Below, in pieces: positions 1 to 6,090 of a stretch of 6,262 nt of DNA (position 1 is the stretch's first letter; the number at the start of each line of letters is the position of its first letter). The stretch comes from Candidatus Pollutiaquabacter sp. (GTDB taxonomy: Bacteria > Bacteroidota > Bacteroidia > AKYH767-A > 2013-40CM-41-45): assembly GCA_903854075.1 (NCBI GenBank), contig CAINVI010000378.1, positions 1 to 6,262 on the forward strand, given 5' to 3'. Below the pieces are notes generated by a model. It saw only the letters and a program-made list of their open reading frames with translations. It was not told where the DNA came from and did no database searches. The position numbers and the translations under genes are program-made.

Positions 1-136
1 AGACATTACTGCCAATCCAACATCCGTCACCGATCTCCACATCTTCATGGATGACGGCGAAGGGATCGATTTTTACATCCTTACCGACTTTGGCAGCGGG
101 ATGAACCCAATAGGGAACGGTAGCGGTTGGATTCAC
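1..136 (-). CDS. lpxA: LpxA, UDP-N-acetylglucosamine acyltransferase (N-terminal part, cut by window edge)
   Basis: First 45 codons of a cytoplasmic acyltransferase that moves a 3-hydroxyacyl chain from ACP to the 3-OH of UDP-GlcNAc, the first step of lipid A synthesis. The visible protein reads as left-handed beta-helix hexapeptide repeats, including VHPAAKVGKDVKIDPF, AVIHEDVEIGDG and CWIGSNV, which match the start of Bacteroidetes LpxA; the catalytic His lies beyond the edge. The start is the GTG at 136-134: it is preceded by AGGAG (148-144) with a 7-base spacer, and the protein begins NPTATVPYWVHP, where family members begin. The gene follows the FabZ stop by 28 bp in the same direction, so it is almost certainly co-transcribed with lpxC-fabZ. 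LpxD shares the fold, but LpxD has a long N-terminal uridine-binding domain that is absent here, and a full lpxD lies upstream. Confidence 0.93.
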   Translation of the reverse strand, partial: MNPTATVPYWVHPAAKVGKDVKIDPFAVIHEDVEIGDGCWIGSNV

Positions 137-143
137 GAAATTA

Positions 144-148
144 CTCCT
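144..148 (-). promoter_or_regulatory. Shine-Dalgarno sequence of lpxA
   Basis: Read on the minus strand this is AGGAG, seven bases before the GTG start of lpxA. It is the only clear Shine-Dalgarno motif in front of any gene here. The other starts have A/T-rich leaders without one, as is usual in Bacteroidetes. It settles the choice of the GTG start. Confidence 0.6.
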
Positions 149-164
149 ATCTAATTTTGGATTA

Positions 165-785
165 TTATGCTTTCTTCTTGTCTCTGCGCGAAATTTGCGC
201 CATCATTTCCGATTCCATCACCACTTTATCTCCAACATAAGCTTTACCAACCATATGGCACAGGCCACGTCGAATCGGCGCTACCAATTCAAGATGGAAA
301 ACCAAGGTATCGCCTGGAACAACCATATCCCTGAACTTGGTGTTATCAATCTTTAGGAAATAGGTTAAATAATTTTCAGGATCAGGCACCGTGTTTAATA
401 CAAGTATACCTCCAACTTGCGCCATCGCTTCAATCTGAATGACACCCGGCATTACGGGAGCGCCCGGAAAATGTCCGGGAAAGAACCATTCGTTCATCGT
501 CACACTCTTCACTCCTACTACGTGCCGGTCCGATAATTCGATAATCTTATCGATAAAAAGGAACGGTGAACGATGCGGAAGGATTTTCATGATCGCATTC
601 ACATCGTATAGCGGCTTGGCGTTCGGATCATACACCGGCGCCTTCACTTTTAACTTATCCTTTTTAACCATGTCACGGATCTGCCGTGCAAAAGCGACAT
701 TAGCTACATGGCCGGGGCGAGCCGCAAGGATATGTCCTTTGATCGGTGACCCGACCAGTGCAAGGTCACCTACAATATCCAGCAC
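165..785 (-). CDS. fabZ: C-terminal end of LpxC plus complete FabZ, (3R)-hydroxyacyl-ACP dehydratase
   Basis: This is the open part after the internal stop, bounded by a GTG (785-783) that is really an internal Val codon of the RHKVLD motif. In fusion numbering residues 286-325 finish LpxC, with Asp288 in VLDIVGDLALVG and His311 in ARPGHVANVAF. After a Lys-rich linker (about 325-340) FabZ starts near 345: MKILPHRSPFLFIDKI, then the hot-dog active site FFPGHFPGAPVMPGV with catalytic His390 and Glu404 in IQIEAMAQ. It ends in the basic tail SRRDKKKA. FabZ dehydrates 3-hydroxyacyl-ACP in cytoplasmic fatty acid elongation and draws on the hydroxyacyl-ACP used by LpxA and LpxD. No Shine-Dalgarno precedes GTG 785 or ATG 590 (the MKILPHR start), so independent translation of FabZ is only a possibility. 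Confidence 0.85.
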   Translation of the reverse strand: MLDIVGDLALVGSPIKGHILAARPGHVANVAFARQIRDMVKKDKLKVKAPVYDPNAKPLYDVNAIMKILPHRSPFLFIDKIIELSDRHVVGVKSVTMNEWFFPGHFPGAPVMPGVIQIEAMAQVGGILVLNTVPDPENYLTYFLKIDNTKFRDMVVPGDTLVFHLELVAPIRRGLCHMVGKAYVGDKVVMESEMMAQISRRDKKKA

Positions 786-809
786 CTTGTGACGTGCCGG
801 CTCGTTGAT

Positions 810-812
810 TTA
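810..812 (-). other. In-frame TAA codon inside lpxC-fabZ
   Basis: Minus-strand codons around this site read CTG CGT TAA ATC AAC GAG CCG GCA CGT CAC, that is L R stop I N E P A R H. The TAA is followed by A, a context usually good for termination. Codons on both sides encode conserved LpxC residues in one frame. Stop-codon reassignment is unlikely: fabZ ends at its expected place in a double TAA TAA. Confidence 0.95.
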
Positions 813-1640
813 ACGCAGTTGAACGTTATCCAGAAAACCACGCTCAGCTTTAACATTTTCCTTGTGAAAAATCTTTGCCAGGTGATCGAGCTTTTCCTGA
901 GGAATAGGACGATCGACAACGACGATAGCATTATTGATATCGCCACCTTTAATCAGGTTATGCTGCAACAACATTTCCAGTTCGTGCAGAAAGACGAAAG
1001 TCCGGGAGTCTGCAATTTCTTTTTTAAACTCACCGACATTATAAATACTCGCGTGCTGTGTGCCGAGTAGGTCGCTATTATAATCTACCATTACGGTAAT
1101 CCGATAATCCTCGCTGGGAACTGCCAGCATTTCGGAACGTCGGGAAGTATCTTCATACGCAAGATTTTCGGTCAGTACAATATACTTGCGCTCTGCGTGC
1201 TGCTGCTCTATTCCTGCTTTCTCCAACAAGTCAACAAACGGCCGCGAACTTCCATCCATGATGGGCATTTCAGGACCATCGATCTCCATTAACACGTTAT
1301 CGATCTCCATACCAACCAGGGCAGCCAGCACGTGTTCGACCGTACTGACCCTGGCACCGTCCTTCATTAAGGTGGTTCCGCGCTCTGTATCGGTCACATT
1401 GTCCACATCCGCTTCAACAACGGGCTGACCGGGAAGGTCGACCCGACGGAATTTGTAGCCGTGATTTTCAGCGGCAGGAAGAAAACGCAAGGTAACGCTG
1501 GCGCCGGTATGAAGTCCAACTCCGGAAATCGAAACGGCGTCGCGGATGGTGGTTTGAAGCACTTTTGGGCCGGAGGCGGGGCTTGACGCAACCGAAGCGG
1601 CTTCTATCGAATTGCTTACAACAACTTGATTTTCAGTCAT
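810..1640 (-). CDS. lpxC: LpxC domain, UDP-3-O-acyl-N-acetylglucosamine deacetylase, truncated by stop
   Basis: LpxC is the cytoplasmic zinc hydrolase that removes the N-acetyl group from UDP-3-O-acyl-GlcNAc, the committed lipid A step. As written the product has 276 residues. Visible landmarks are TIRDAVSISGVGLHTG (about 31-46), the catalytic pair Glu102-His103 in STVEHVLAAL, the DGSSRPF motif (129-135) and Thr214 in ADSRTFVFLHELE. Zinc ligands His284 and Asp288 and the catalytic His311 lie after the stop, so this fragment should be inactive. I chose ATG 1640 (MTENQ) over the ATG at 1688 because a candidate -7 promoter element (1686-1693) covers the latter. Residues 1-28 form an Ala/Ser/Val-rich extension before the conserved core. 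lpxD lies 112 bp upstream in the same direction. Confidence 0.85.
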   Translation of the reverse strand: MTENQVVVSNSIEAASVASSPASGPKVLQTTIRDAVSISGVGLHTGASVTLRFLPAAENHGYKFRRVDLPGQPVVEADVDNVTDTERGTTLMKDGARVSTVEHVLAALVGMEIDNVLMEIDGPEMPIMDGSSRPFVDLLEKAGIEQQHAERKYIVLTENLAYEDTSRRSEMLAVPSEDYRITVMVDYNSDLLGTQHASIYNVGEFKKEIADSRTFVFLHELEMLLQHNLIKGGDINNAIVVVDRPIPQEKLDHLAKIFHKENVKAERGFLDNVQLR

Positions 1641-1685
1641 TTCTATAATAAAAAGTGGCGCTTCCACCAATAATGAAAGGCACTT

Positions 1686-1714
1686 CAAAAATAGAAATTA
1701 TAAGCAAATGACAA
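1686..1714 (-). promoter_or_regulatory. Candidate Bacteroidetes-type promoter for lpxC-fabZ
   Basis: On the minus strand TTG (1714-1712) is followed by 18 bases and then TATTTTTG (1693-1686). The latter fits the Bacteroidetes -7 consensus TAnnTTTG, and the spacing suits a -33 TTG. Transcription would start near 1680, giving a leader of about 40 bases before ATG 1640. It lies wholly in the lpxD-lpxC gap. A consensus match alone is modest evidence, and read-through from lpxD is equally possible. Confidence 0.45.
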
Positions 1715-1720
1715 TGAATT

Positions 1721-1741
1721 GGTTGAACCAGAATTTCAACC
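1721..1741 (-). repeat. 7-bp inverted repeat (hairpin) after lpxD
   Basis: GGTTGAA (1721-1727) and TTCAACC (1735-1741) are perfect inverted arms around a 7-base loop. They start about 11 bases past the lpxD stop and just upstream of the candidate lpxC promoter. No T-run follows on the minus strand, so it is not a standard terminator. It could be a weak terminator, an RNA processing or stability stem, or an operator. Confidence 0.5.
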
Positions 1742-1752
1742 GTTCGGCAGGG

Positions 1753-2775
1753 CTATTTACCGGCCTGTTTTTCGAGTTCGCGGAGCCGCATTTCAATAGC
1801 CGGCAATTTACGGAAAACCACGTAGGTGCGCTTATAGTCGCCAATGCTGAAGGCCGGAGAACCTTGAAGGATTTCGTCAGGCCCTACCGATTGTCCGACA
1901 CCGGATTGGGCTGCAATCTTGACGCCGTCGGCTAGTTGGATATGACCTACGATTCCTACCTGTCCGCCAATCATGCAATTCTTACCGATTTTGGTAGAGC
2001 CGGCCACTCCGGTCTGTGCAGCAATCACCGTATTCTCTCCGATCTCTACGTTGTGAGCTATCTGAATAAGGTTATCCAGTTTTACCCCCTTACGAATAAT
2101 CGTGGATCCGAGGGTGGCACGGTCCACCGTAGAATTGGCACCGATCTCTACATGATCTTCGATGATCACGTTGCCGATTTGGGCAACTTTCTGGTAGTTG
2201 TTTTCACTATTCGGTGCAAAGCCGAAGCCATCGGCACCAATCACGGTACCAGAATGAATGGTACAATGTGAACCAATTACACAATCCGCATACACTTTTG
2301 CCCCGGAAAAGAGCGTGGTATTATCACCGATTACCACATTATCGCCCACGAAAACGTGCGGATATATTTTTACGTTATTGCCAAGACGAACATTACTTCC
2401 GATGTAGGCAAACGCGCCGACGTAACAACTTTCCCCCAGCTGAGCAGAGGACGTGATAAAAGAGGGCTGTTCAATGCCTTTCTTATCGTTACGGATCTGA
2501 TTGTAGATATCGAGCAACTTTGCAAAGGCCTGATAAGCACTTGGAACACGTATCAGCGTTAACGAAAGAGACTTTTCCGGCTGAAAGCTTTCATCAACAA
2601 TTGCAATAGAAGCTTGGGTAGAATAGATGAACGACGTGTATTTAGGATTGGCCAGAAACGTCAGGGAGCCTGGCTCACCTTCCTCGATTTTACTCAAGCG
2701 ATTTACTTTGACGGCCGCGTCACCCTCTACCTTGCCACCCAGCAAGTCACTGATCTGTTGTGCTGAAAACTCCAT
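1753..2775 (-). CDS. lpxD: LpxD, UDP-3-O-(3-hydroxyacyl)glucosamine N-acyltransferase
   Basis: LpxD catalyses the third lipid A step in the cytoplasm, transferring a 3-hydroxyacyl chain from ACP to the free 2-amino group that LpxC exposes. The protein has 340 residues, close to the 341 of Escherichia coli LpxD. Residues 1-100 form the N-terminal uridine-binding domain (LSKIEEGEPGSLTFLANPKY at about 27-46). Residues 104-310 are hexapeptide repeats of a left-handed beta-helix. The catalytic His241 sits in NLIQIAHNVEIG, and His278 in GIVGHIQL matches the second conserved His. A charged helix (RKLPAIEMRLRELEKQ) ends the protein as in other LpxD trimers. No gap or disrupted motif is seen. The ATG at 2775 starts directly at the usual MEFSAQQI opening, without a Shine-Dalgarno. 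The HD gene ends 49 bp upstream in the same direction, which suggests one transcript. Confidence 0.96.
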   Translation of the reverse strand: MEFSAQQISDLLGGKVEGDAAVKVNRLSKIEEGEPGSLTFLANPKYTSFIYSTQASIAIVDESFQPEKSLSLTLIRVPSAYQAFAKLLDIYNQIRNDKKGIEQPSFITSSAQLGESCYVGAFAYIGSNVRLGNNVKIYPHVFVGDNVVIGDNTTLFSGAKVYADCVIGSHCTIHSGTVIGADGFGFAPNSENNYQKVAQIGNVIIEDHVEIGANSTVDRATLGSTIIRKGVKLDNLIQIAHNVEIGENTVIAAQTGVAGSTKIGKNCMIGGQVGIVGHIQLADGVKIAAQSGVGQSVGPDEILQGSPAFSIGDYKRTYVVFRKLPAIEMRLRELEKQAGK

Positions 2776-2824
2776 TATCTATAAAATCAGTACAATTTAC
2801 AACTATTTGAGCTAATCTGCCTAA

Positions 2825-4078
2825 TCAACATTTGGGGAAACAACAGTAATGCTTTTCAACCGCCTCACTCAGCACCTTGATATTCAAGGTATCAGCAGCT
2901 TCCGAAATGTCCTGCACGGAACCGTTTTTCATCAAAATCCGGATTTTGTCGCTTCCTGTGGAATATGCATTATTCACAATACTTCCTTCGAGAAAATAGT
3001 ACGGCAGTACGGCATCACTGAGTTGCATTGTCAACTGAAGTCGTGACTTCAAGGCTGCGATTTCCTCCGGCTCAAAATTTCCTTTACGTAAGAGTATCTT
3101 GAACAGTTGTCGATTCATCAGTCGTTTACAAAGATCAGAAAGCACCGGATCAGTGTGACCGGACCACTGCTTAATGGAAACCGTAATATCACTATCGTCC
3201 AGCGCTGCAAAAACATCCAGCAATTCCGGCTGTTTCTCAAAGTCATTCCTCGAATGATCGTTGATCAAAAATTGTCGTAGTGATGGCGTAGCGAACAAAC
3301 CCTCGTCAGCGCGCGCGATCTCTTTGGCACGTCGTAAAATTCCGGTGAGCAACACTTCCGCACTAACTACCGTCGTGTGCAGATAAACCTGCCAATACAT
3401 CAGTCGTCGCGCTACAATGAATTTCTCAATAGAATAAATTCCCTTTTCTTCAATGGCCAGTTGATCATCGTGCACTTGCAGCATCTTGAGGATACGATCA
3501 AAACTGATAACGCCTTCCGAAACACCGGTAAAGAAAGAGTCGCGATTCAAGTAGTCCAGTCGGTCCATATCCAGCTGACTGGATACCAGTTGGTGCAAGA
3601 AACTTTTCTCGTAAGTATTGCGGAAAATGGATAACGCCATAGATAGTTTGCCGTCAAACTCCACATTGAGTCGGTCCATAAATAATGCCGAGAGCTCCTC
3701 GTGGTGAATACCTTTTACAATACTGTTTTCCAAAGCGTGTGAAAAAGGGCCATGACCAATGTCGTGCAATAGAATAGCGATGGTCACCGCCTCTGCCTCC
3801 TCGCGGGTAATGGCATGACCTTTGGAACGCAACACCTCTATCGCTTCACCCATGAGATGCATTGCGCCCAGCGCATGATGAAACCGCGTATGGTGGGCGC
3901 CGGGATACACCAAGTGTGACATGCCCAACTGACGAATCCGGCGCAACCGCTGAAAGTATGGATGTTCAATCAGCCTGAAGATCGTATCGTAAGGGATTTT
4001 AATCAGTCCGTAGATGGGATCATTAATGATCTTCAGGTTGTTGGTCGGTTGCGAACTCCTAGTATCGGACATAGCCAT
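2825..4078 (-). CDS. HD-domain phosphohydrolase (COG1078 / SAMHD1-like family)
   Basis: A 417-residue soluble protein of the HD metal-dependent phosphohydrolase superfamily; known relatives cleave dNTPs or other nucleotides. Its substrate is not established here. From Met at 4078, the N-terminus has the family's NDPIYGLIKIP (19-29) and FQRLRRIRQLG (42-52). The metal-binding H...HD...D set is present: His68 in RFHHALG, His105-Asp106 in LLHDIGHGPFSH, and Asp170/Asp172 in QLDMDRLDYLNRDS. The C-terminal half is helical and ends in a short Cys-containing tail (HYCCFPKC). The frame stays open to 4156, but those extra 26 residues look non-conserved; ATG 4078 or the ATG two codons later (4072) fits the family start better. 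The gene heads the lpxD, lpxC-fabZ, lpxA series and diverges from porX. I infer a nucleotide-related housekeeping or signalling role; the lipid A link rests on position only. Confidence 0.9.
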   Translation of the reverse strand: MAMSDTRSSQPTNNLKIINDPIYGLIKIPYDTIFRLIEHPYFQRLRRIRQLGMSHLVYPGAHHTRFHHALGAMHLMGEAIEVLRSKGHAITREEAEAVTIAILLHDIGHGPFSHALENSIVKGIHHEELSALFMDRLNVEFDGKLSMALSIFRNTYEKSFLHQLVSSQLDMDRLDYLNRDSFFTGVSEGVISFDRILKMLQVHDDQLAIEEKGIYSIEKFIVARRLMYWQVYLHTTVVSAEVLLTGILRRAKEIARADEGLFATPSLRQFLINDHSRNDFEKQPELLDVFAALDDSDITVSIKQWSGHTDPVLSDLCKRLMNRQLFKILLRKGNFEPEEIAALKSRLQLTMQLSDAVLPYYFLEGSIVNNAYSTGSDKIRILMKNGSVQDISEAADTLNIKVLSEAVEKHYCCFPKC

Positions 4079-4282
4079 GAAAATTATCCCCAAATATCGT
4101 AATTCCGAGGGAGCTGACAGCGCCCCGCGGGCAAGATTCCCTGAACTTGATGACAATAATTATTTCCAGAATACGTTATCACCTGTAAATGCAGGTTGAA
4201 TATGCTACTAACACCACAGCCACAAACCCGAACGAATGCTACCTTTGCCGTACCTGCAGCGACCGGCAGCAGTTCAATCACT
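4079..4282. other. Divergent intergenic region between the HD gene and porX
   Basis: About 204 bp separate the two divergent starts. It holds a plus-strand TACCTTTG at 4240-4247 (see the porX promoter entry), a short inverted repeat ACCTG-6 nt-CAGGT (4181-4196) that could be an operator, and for the HD gene only a near-match to a -7 element (GATATTTG on the minus strand, 4098-4091) with no -33 partner. No RNA gene or further ORF is supported. Confidence 0.4.
4240..4247 (+). promoter_or_regulatory. Candidate -7 promoter element of porX
   Basis: TACCTTTG matches the Bacteroidetes -7 consensus TAnnTTTG. It would place transcription start near 4253 and leave a leader of about 30 bases before ATG 4283. 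I find no TTG at the expected -33 distance, so support is partial. It favours ATG 4283 over the upstream TTG 4196 and ATG 4202, which lie before the element. Confidence 0.35.
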
Positions 4283-5839
4283 ATGGATAAAATAACTATT
4301 CTTTGGGCCGACGATGAAATCGAATTACTCAAGCCCCACCAGATTTTTCTGAATGAAAAAGGGTACGAAGTCATCACCGTTTCGAATGGCGAAGACGCCC
4401 TGCAACGTGCAGCCAAGCAACCGGTCGATATCGTATTCCTTGATGAGAATATGCCCGGTTTATCCGGCCTGGAAACGCTCAACCGACTCAAGAATCAATT
4501 CCCGGACATCCCGGTGATTATGATCACCAAAAGTGAAGAAGAGCATATCATGGAAGAAGCCATCGGCAGTAAAATCGCCGACTACCTGATCAAGCCGGTC
4601 AACCCCAACCAGATTCTCCTTGCGCTGAAAAAAATACTGGACAACAAGCGGATCATCAGTGAGAAAACCGCATCAGCTTATCAGCAGGAATTTAGAAACC
4701 TGGGCATGACGATGAGCGATCGGCTTACATGGCAAGAGTGGATGGATGTTTACAAGCGACTTATTTTCTGGGAGCTTGAATTAGAAAAGAGTGCCGACGA
4801 AAGCATGTATGAGATCCTTACCTCTCAGAAAAACGAAGCAAACAATCTCTTCGCCCGCTTCATTGAAAAAAATTATTTGTCGTGGCTGAAAACCCCGGAC
4901 AAAGACGCGCCGGTATTGTCCCATACACTCATGCGCCGAAAAATAGTTCCACAAATCGATACCGGCAATGAGCCTGTTTTTATGTTTCTCATTGACAATC
5001 TGCGGTACGACCAATGGAGAATACTTCAGCCGGTAATCACCGAGTATTATCGATTGGAAGAAGAAGACATGTACTGCTCCATACTTCCAACGGCTACACA
5101 ATATGCCCGTAATGCTATTTTCGCAGGATTAATGCCGTCTGAGATTGAATCGCGCTTTCCTTCACTCTGGAAAAACGATGAGGAGGAAGGCGGCAAAAAC
5201 CTTCACGAAGCAGAATTTCTCGCCGACAACCTGAAGCGTTCCCGGAAAGACGTTAAATTCTCCTACACAAAAATCACCAATCTTTCCGACGGGAAGAAGA
5301 TGGTTGACGACCTTTCCAACATGATGGAGAATCGCTTCAATGTGATCGTCTATAATTTTGTGGACATGTTATCCCATGCCCGCACCGAAATGGAAATGAT
5401 CCGTGAGCTGGCCGATGATGAAGCAGCGTATCGCTCCCTCACACTCTCGTGGTTTGAACATTCACCACTTTTCGAAGCAATTAAAAAACTTTCCGAAAAG
5501 AAAGTAAAACTGATCATCACAACCGACCACGGAACCATCCGTGTCAAAGAACCGGTCAAGCTGGTGGGCGACCGAACCGTCAATAGCAACCTACGCTACA
5601 AGCAAGGACGGAATATGAACTACGATAAGAAGCAGGTTTTCGAAATCAAGAATCCGGCAGATGCCATGCTACCGCGACAACATCTTTCACAGGCCTTTGT
5701 GTTCGCACGTAACGATGATTTTTTTGCTTATCCCAACAATTACAACCACTACGTTTCTTACTACAGAAACACCCTGCAGCACGGCGGTATTTCGCTGGAA
5801 GAAATGCTCATACCTTTTGTCGTACTGACATCAAAATGA
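4283..5839 (+). CDS. porX: PorX, type IX secretion system response regulator with PglZ domain
   Basis: PorX is the cytoplasmic two-component regulator that, with the histidine kinase PorY and the sigma factor SigP in Porphyromonas gingivalis, controls type IX secretion genes and secretion. From ATG 4283 the protein has 518 residues, which from memory is the length of P. gingivalis PorX. Residues 1-120 are a receiver: acidic Asp10/Asp11 in LWADDE, phospho-acceptor Asp54 in FLDENMPG, Thr82 in MITKSEE and Lys104 in YLIKP. Helices (about 125-225) lead to a PglZ alkaline-phosphatase-like domain with its putative metal and catalytic set: Asp238 in FLIDNLRYDQW, Thr272 in LPTATQYARN, Asp361 and His365 in NFVDMLSHAR, Asp415-His416 in TTDHGT, and His500 in QHGGIS. 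Such domains of PorX have phosphodiesterase activity on oligonucleotides. The frame is open back to 4196, but those 29 residues look unrelated to the family. The gene is monocistronic: divergent upstream neighbour, terminator directly downstream. Confidence 0.95.
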   Translation: MDKITILWADDEIELLKPHQIFLNEKGYEVITVSNGEDALQRAAKQPVDIVFLDENMPGLSGLETLNRLKNQFPDIPVIMITKSEEEHIMEEAIGSKIADYLIKPVNPNQILLALKKILDNKRIISEKTASAYQQEFRNLGMTMSDRLTWQEWMDVYKRLIFWELELEKSADESMYEILTSQKNEANNLFARFIEKNYLSWLKTPDKDAPVLSHTLMRRKIVPQIDTGNEPVFMFLIDNLRYDQWRILQPVITEYYRLEEEDMYCSILPTATQYARNAIFAGLMPSEIESRFPSLWKNDEEEGGKNLHEAEFLADNLKRSRKDVKFSYTKITNLSDGKKMVDDLSNMMENRFNVIVYNFVDMLSHARTEMEMIRELADDEAAYRSLTLSWFEHSPLFEAIKKLSEKKVKLIITTDHGTIRVKEPVKLVGDRTVNSNLRYKQGRNMNYDKKQVFEIKNPADAMLPRQHLSQAFVFARNDDFFAYPNNYNHYVSYYRNTLQHGGISLEEMLIPFVVLTSK

Positions 5840-5860
5840 TGTCCTTCACTTTATCTTCAG

Positions 5861-5888
5861 AAAGCCATCCCTAAAAGATGGCTTTTTT
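5861..5888 (+). terminator. Rho-independent terminator of porX
   Basis: A perfect 9-bp stem, AAAGCCATC (5861-5869) and GATGGCTTT (5877-5885), closes a 7-base loop and runs straight into further Ts. It begins 21 bases after the porX stop. It should end the porX transcript and separate it from the DUF1573 gene. The T-run lies on the plus strand, although the A-rich left arm makes weak activity in the other direction conceivable. Confidence 0.9.
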
Positions 5889-6012
5889 CAATTCCAGAAC
5901 GAACCTTTTTGCCCTTTTTACGTTAATTACCGCATTAATGGGCTTTTCCCACGGATACCCACAAAAAAGCTTAACCCTGGCGGAATTCATATTCCCTTCA
6001 TTGCTTTTAAGA

Positions 6013-6020
6013 TACTTTTG
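6013..6020 (+). promoter_or_regulatory. Candidate -7 promoter element of the DUF1573 gene
   Basis: TACTTTTG fits the TAnnTTTG consensus and lies 70 bases before ATG 6091, so the leader would be about 65 bases, A/C-rich and without a Shine-Dalgarno. No -33 TTG stands at the expected distance. The rest of the gap from 5889 to 6090 shows no supported gene or repeat. Confidence 0.35.
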
Positions 6021-6090
6021 GCAAAGTAATTGATATGTGGAAGAAAGCAATACATTACAACATCTACCCAAACAATAATTCAATCCAACA

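Larger units (their letters stand above)
165..1640 (-). pseudogene. lpxC-fabZ: lpxC-fabZ bifunctional fusion gene, interrupted by one in-frame TAA
   Basis: From ATG at 1640 to TAA at 167-165 this is one continuous reading frame of 491 codons broken only by TAA at 812-810 (codon 277). Upstream codons give LpxC up to DNVQLR. Downstream codons continue without frame shift or missing residues with INEPARHKVLD and the rest of LpxC, then a complete FabZ. The join is seamless: a single coding third-position base (TAT or TAC for TAA) would restore the fused protein typical of Bacteroidetes, which carries, from memory, an aromatic residue here. The pseudogene label describes the sequence as written; it does not prove loss of function. 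lpxC is normally essential and single copy, so a sequencing or assembly error is a serious alternative. The two halves are described separately. Confidence 0.75.

Noticed and set aside
810..812. Reassignment of TAA to an amino acid in this organism
   Set aside because: fabZ ends at its expected C-terminus in tandem TAA TAA, the other genes end in TAG or TGA, and no other gene here contains an internal TAA.
4079..4156. An upstream extension of the HD-domain frame to 4156
   Set aside because: The extra residues are Ser/Ala-rich and not family-like, and no promoter or ribosome site favours them; ATG 4078 or 4072 fits better.
4196..4282. An upstream extension of the porX frame from TTG 4196 or ATG 4202
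   Set aside because: The extra 29 residues look like no known PorX start; from ATG 4283 the protein begins at the canonical MDKITILWADDE and has the family's usual length.
4084..5589. Minus-strand ORFs opposite porX (4084-4491, 4781-5101, 5350-5589)
   Set aside because: They lie opposite the continuous, motif-complete porX frame and show no domain signal.
5878..6033. A 51-codon plus-strand ORF with a hydrophobic, signal-like N-terminus (MAFFNSRTNLFALFTLITAL)
   Set aside because: Its ATG lies in the 3' arm of the porX terminator hairpin, there is no ribosome site, the candidate -7 element of the next gene overlaps its end, and I recognise no family. T-rich DNA readily gives such hydrophobic frames.
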